Shown in pieces: positions 22,680 through 24,128 of a DNA stretch of 24,128 nucleotides. The stretch is taken from NCBI GenBank assembly GCA_036524155.1, contig DATDCV010000691.1, positions 1 through 24,128 on the forward strand, read 5' to 3'. This DNA is from DATDCV01 sp036524155 (GTDB taxonomy: Bacteria > Verrucomicrobiota > Verrucomicrobiia > Limisphaerales > UBA8199). Positions within the stretch are counted from its first letter, which is position 1. The number at the start of each line of letters is the position of its first letter. The notes beneath the pieces were generated by a model, which was given only the letters and a program-made list of their open reading frames with translations, made no database searches and was not told where the DNA came from. Both the position numbers and the translations under genes were made by a program.

Positions 22680-24128
22680 CTACGCGCCACCGACTTCGAG
22701 CAAGTATTCCGCGAAAGAAAAGGCCGCGCCGTCGAAGCCTTCGATTTTTGGGTTGGTTGATTCTATGACGTAATATTCGTCGGGCGCGTGGGCGCCGCCG
22801 CCATGGCCGAGACCGAAATGGCCGGCGGGCAGGCGCAGGGGCGGATTGGTGAAGAGACAACCGGGCCAGGAACCCGCGCTTCGCGGCCAAAGCAGCGGGT
22901 CGATGCCGTGCCGTTTATACACCGCGGCTTGGGCGCGGATAAATGCCGAGTCCGCCGACGTGCTGTTCGGGTCATAGCCGCCCGTCATCGTTACTTCGAG
23001 ATCACCGAACCCGCGCTTCGCCAGATGTGCTCTCAAAGCGGCCAAGGCATCTGCCGCCGTCATGTCGGGCACGAGCCGCAGATCCAGTTTGGCAGTGGCC
23101 TGGTGAGGGAGAACGGTCTTGCCGCCGGGTCCGGTATAGCCGCCGACCAGGCCCTCGATATTGACGGTGGGCCGGGATACCAGCCGCTCGAGAGACTCTT
23201 GCCACCCGGCGTCACTAATCCAGCGGTCCACGCTCAGCAGCTTCTTCGCCTGCGCTTCGCTCATGCGCCGGGCGCCCTCGGCCACCATCTGCTTTTCAGC
23301 GGCGCTGATTGGGCGCGCCTTGTCAGCAAAATCCTCAATCGCCGGTTCGTTGCCGTCGGCCCCGACCAGTGTGTTCAGCGCCTGCACCAGGTGCCAAGCC
23401 GGGCTGTCTACGCGCGCTTTGTTGGCCGAATGAATGTCCTTGCGCGGGCCGCGTCCCCAACATTCGCCGCTCGCTTTGAGTTCCACTTCGATAACGCCCT
23501 TCGCGCCCAGGCTGATCGTCACGATGCCATCGAGGTCCTGCCCCGCGCCCGGCATGAAGATGCCTTCGCAATGGGACAAGGCGCTTTGAACTTCGGGTCG
23601 GCCGACCACCTGCGCGAAATGGGGAGAGCCGATTTCCTCTTCTCCTTCGGCAACCAGCACGAGGTTAACCGGTATTTTGGGGCCGGCGCCGCGGATCGCG
23701 TGGAGCGCCGCCAATACGGCGGCCTGCGGGCCTTTCTGGTTCACGACGCCGCGCCCCATCATCACTTTGCCCAAGCCGGGCTTGTCCACCAGGGCGGCCT
23801 CCCACGGCGGCGACGACCACTCCGCCGGGTCGACCTGTTTGACGTCGTACATGAAATAAAGACCCAGGGTGCGAGCCGCTCCGGCATCGAGCGTGGCGAA
23901 GATTCCCGGCTGCCCGTCGGTGGGCACGCGGGTTACCGTTTGAAACCCGGCCTCGCGCAGCAGTTGGATGGTCAGGTCGCATCCTTCAGAAACGCCCCGA
24001 TTCTCGGCGGCGATCGACGGTTGATGGATCCATTGTTGCAGCCGCCGAACGGCTTCGGCATGTCTCCTTTGGATCTCTTTGCGGTCACTTATCGTGAAGT
24101 TTGCATGTTGGTTGACCCTGAAAATGCA
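22680..24128 (-). CDS. M20-family metallopeptidase (5' end cut by window)
   Basis: The frame is open from the right edge to a stop at 22680 (482 codons) with no start codon that fits, so the N-terminus is outside. An internal GTG at 23927 is not the real start, since homologous-looking sequence (ISDRKEIQRRHAEAVRRL) continues upstream of it. The M20 fold is shown by LYFMYDVKQVDPAEWSSPPW, MGRGVVNQKGPQAA, the catalytic EGEEEIGSPHF, a dimerisation domain with VLPHQATAKLDLRLVPDM, and the C-terminal GGGAHAPDEY histidine. Two expected metal ligands differ: His of HxD is Met (MYD), and Asp of RGxxDxKG is Asn (VVNQKG). Probably a dipeptidase or amidohydrolase-like enzyme of unknown substrate. It shares only 61 nt with vapB and is not obviously linked to it. 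Confidence 0.85.
   Translation of the reverse strand, partial: CIFRVNQHANFTISDRKEIQRRHAEAVRRLQQWIHQPSIAAENRGVSEGCDLTIQLLREAGFQTVTRVPTDGQPGIFATLDAGAARTLGLYFMYDVKQVDPAEWSSPPWEAALVDKPGLGKVMMGRGVVNQKGPQAAVLAALHAIRGAGPKIPVNLVLVAEGEEEIGSPHFAQVVGRPEVQSALSHCEGIFMPGAGQDLDGIVTISLGAKGVIEVELKASGECWGRGPRKDIHSANKARVDSPAWHLVQALNTLVGADGNEPAIEDFADKARPISAAEKQMVAEGARRMSEAQAKKLLSVDRWISDAGWQESLERLVSRPTVNIEGLVGGYTGPGGKTVLPHQATAKLDLRLVPDMTAADALAALRAHLAKRGFGDLEVTMTGGYDPNSTSADSAFIRAQAAVYKRHGIDPLLWPRSAGSWPGCLFTNPPLRLPAGHFGLGHGGGAHAPDEYYVIESTNPKIEGFDGAAFSFAEYLLEVGGA

Overview
The window is GC-rich bacterial chromosome with tightly packed genes. Gene content, scarce Shine-Dalgarno sites and several families of short palindromic or tandem repeats spilling into coding frames suggest a Verrucomicrobiota genome (Limisphaerales/Pedosphaera-like). 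That assignment is inference, since no rRNA or other phylogenetic marker apart from dnaE is present.

Layout. (1) 1-1920, minus: a polytopic membrane protein running off the left edge. (2) 2061-5849, plus: dnaE, the replicative polymerase alpha subunit, carrying two unusual low-complexity inserts. (3) 5902-10660, minus: a four-gene sialic acid operon, transcribed nanM (Neu5Ac mutarotase), MFS transporter, nanA-type lyase, then an AGE-family N-acylglucosamine 2-epimerase. This resembles the Bacteroides-style route Neu5Ac -> ManNAc -> GlcNAc. (4) 10916-12712, plus: divergent fucI (L-fucose isomerase), preceded by a possible attenuator hairpin set. Sialic acid plus fucose suggests host or mucin-type glycan use. 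(5) 12882-13559, minus: an unrecognised protein, followed by a 427-nt gene-free stretch (13560-13986) holding a large inverted-repeat element and a tandem hairpin.

(6) 13987-19991, minus: a complete six-subunit energy-converting [NiFe] hydrogenase in the canonical order echABCDEF. All NiFe and Fe-S cysteine motifs are present. The small subunit EchC is fused in frame to a GNAT acetyltransferase domain, and EchA has a tail of about 117 residues built from genomic repeats. (7) 20202-21827, plus: a divergent sigma-54 activator (GAF - AAA+ - Fis) whose GAF domain holds a four-cysteine cluster. Between it and echA lie a well-matched -24/-12 promoter facing echA and a perfect 20-bp palindrome about 90 bp upstream of it. 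Together they form a self-contained candidate redox- or gas-responsive switch for the hydrogenase. (8) 21952-22618, minus: a vapBC-type toxin-antitoxin pair. (9) 22680-24128, minus: an M20-family metallopeptidase running off the right edge, with substitutions at two expected metal-ligand positions.

The most interesting system is the Ech hydrogenase module: the EchC-GNAT fusion together with its divergent Cys4-GAF sigma-54 regulator. A second theme is repeat elements captured inside reading frames of at least four genes (dnaE, the MFS transporter, echA, echE), with one element used in two different reading frames.
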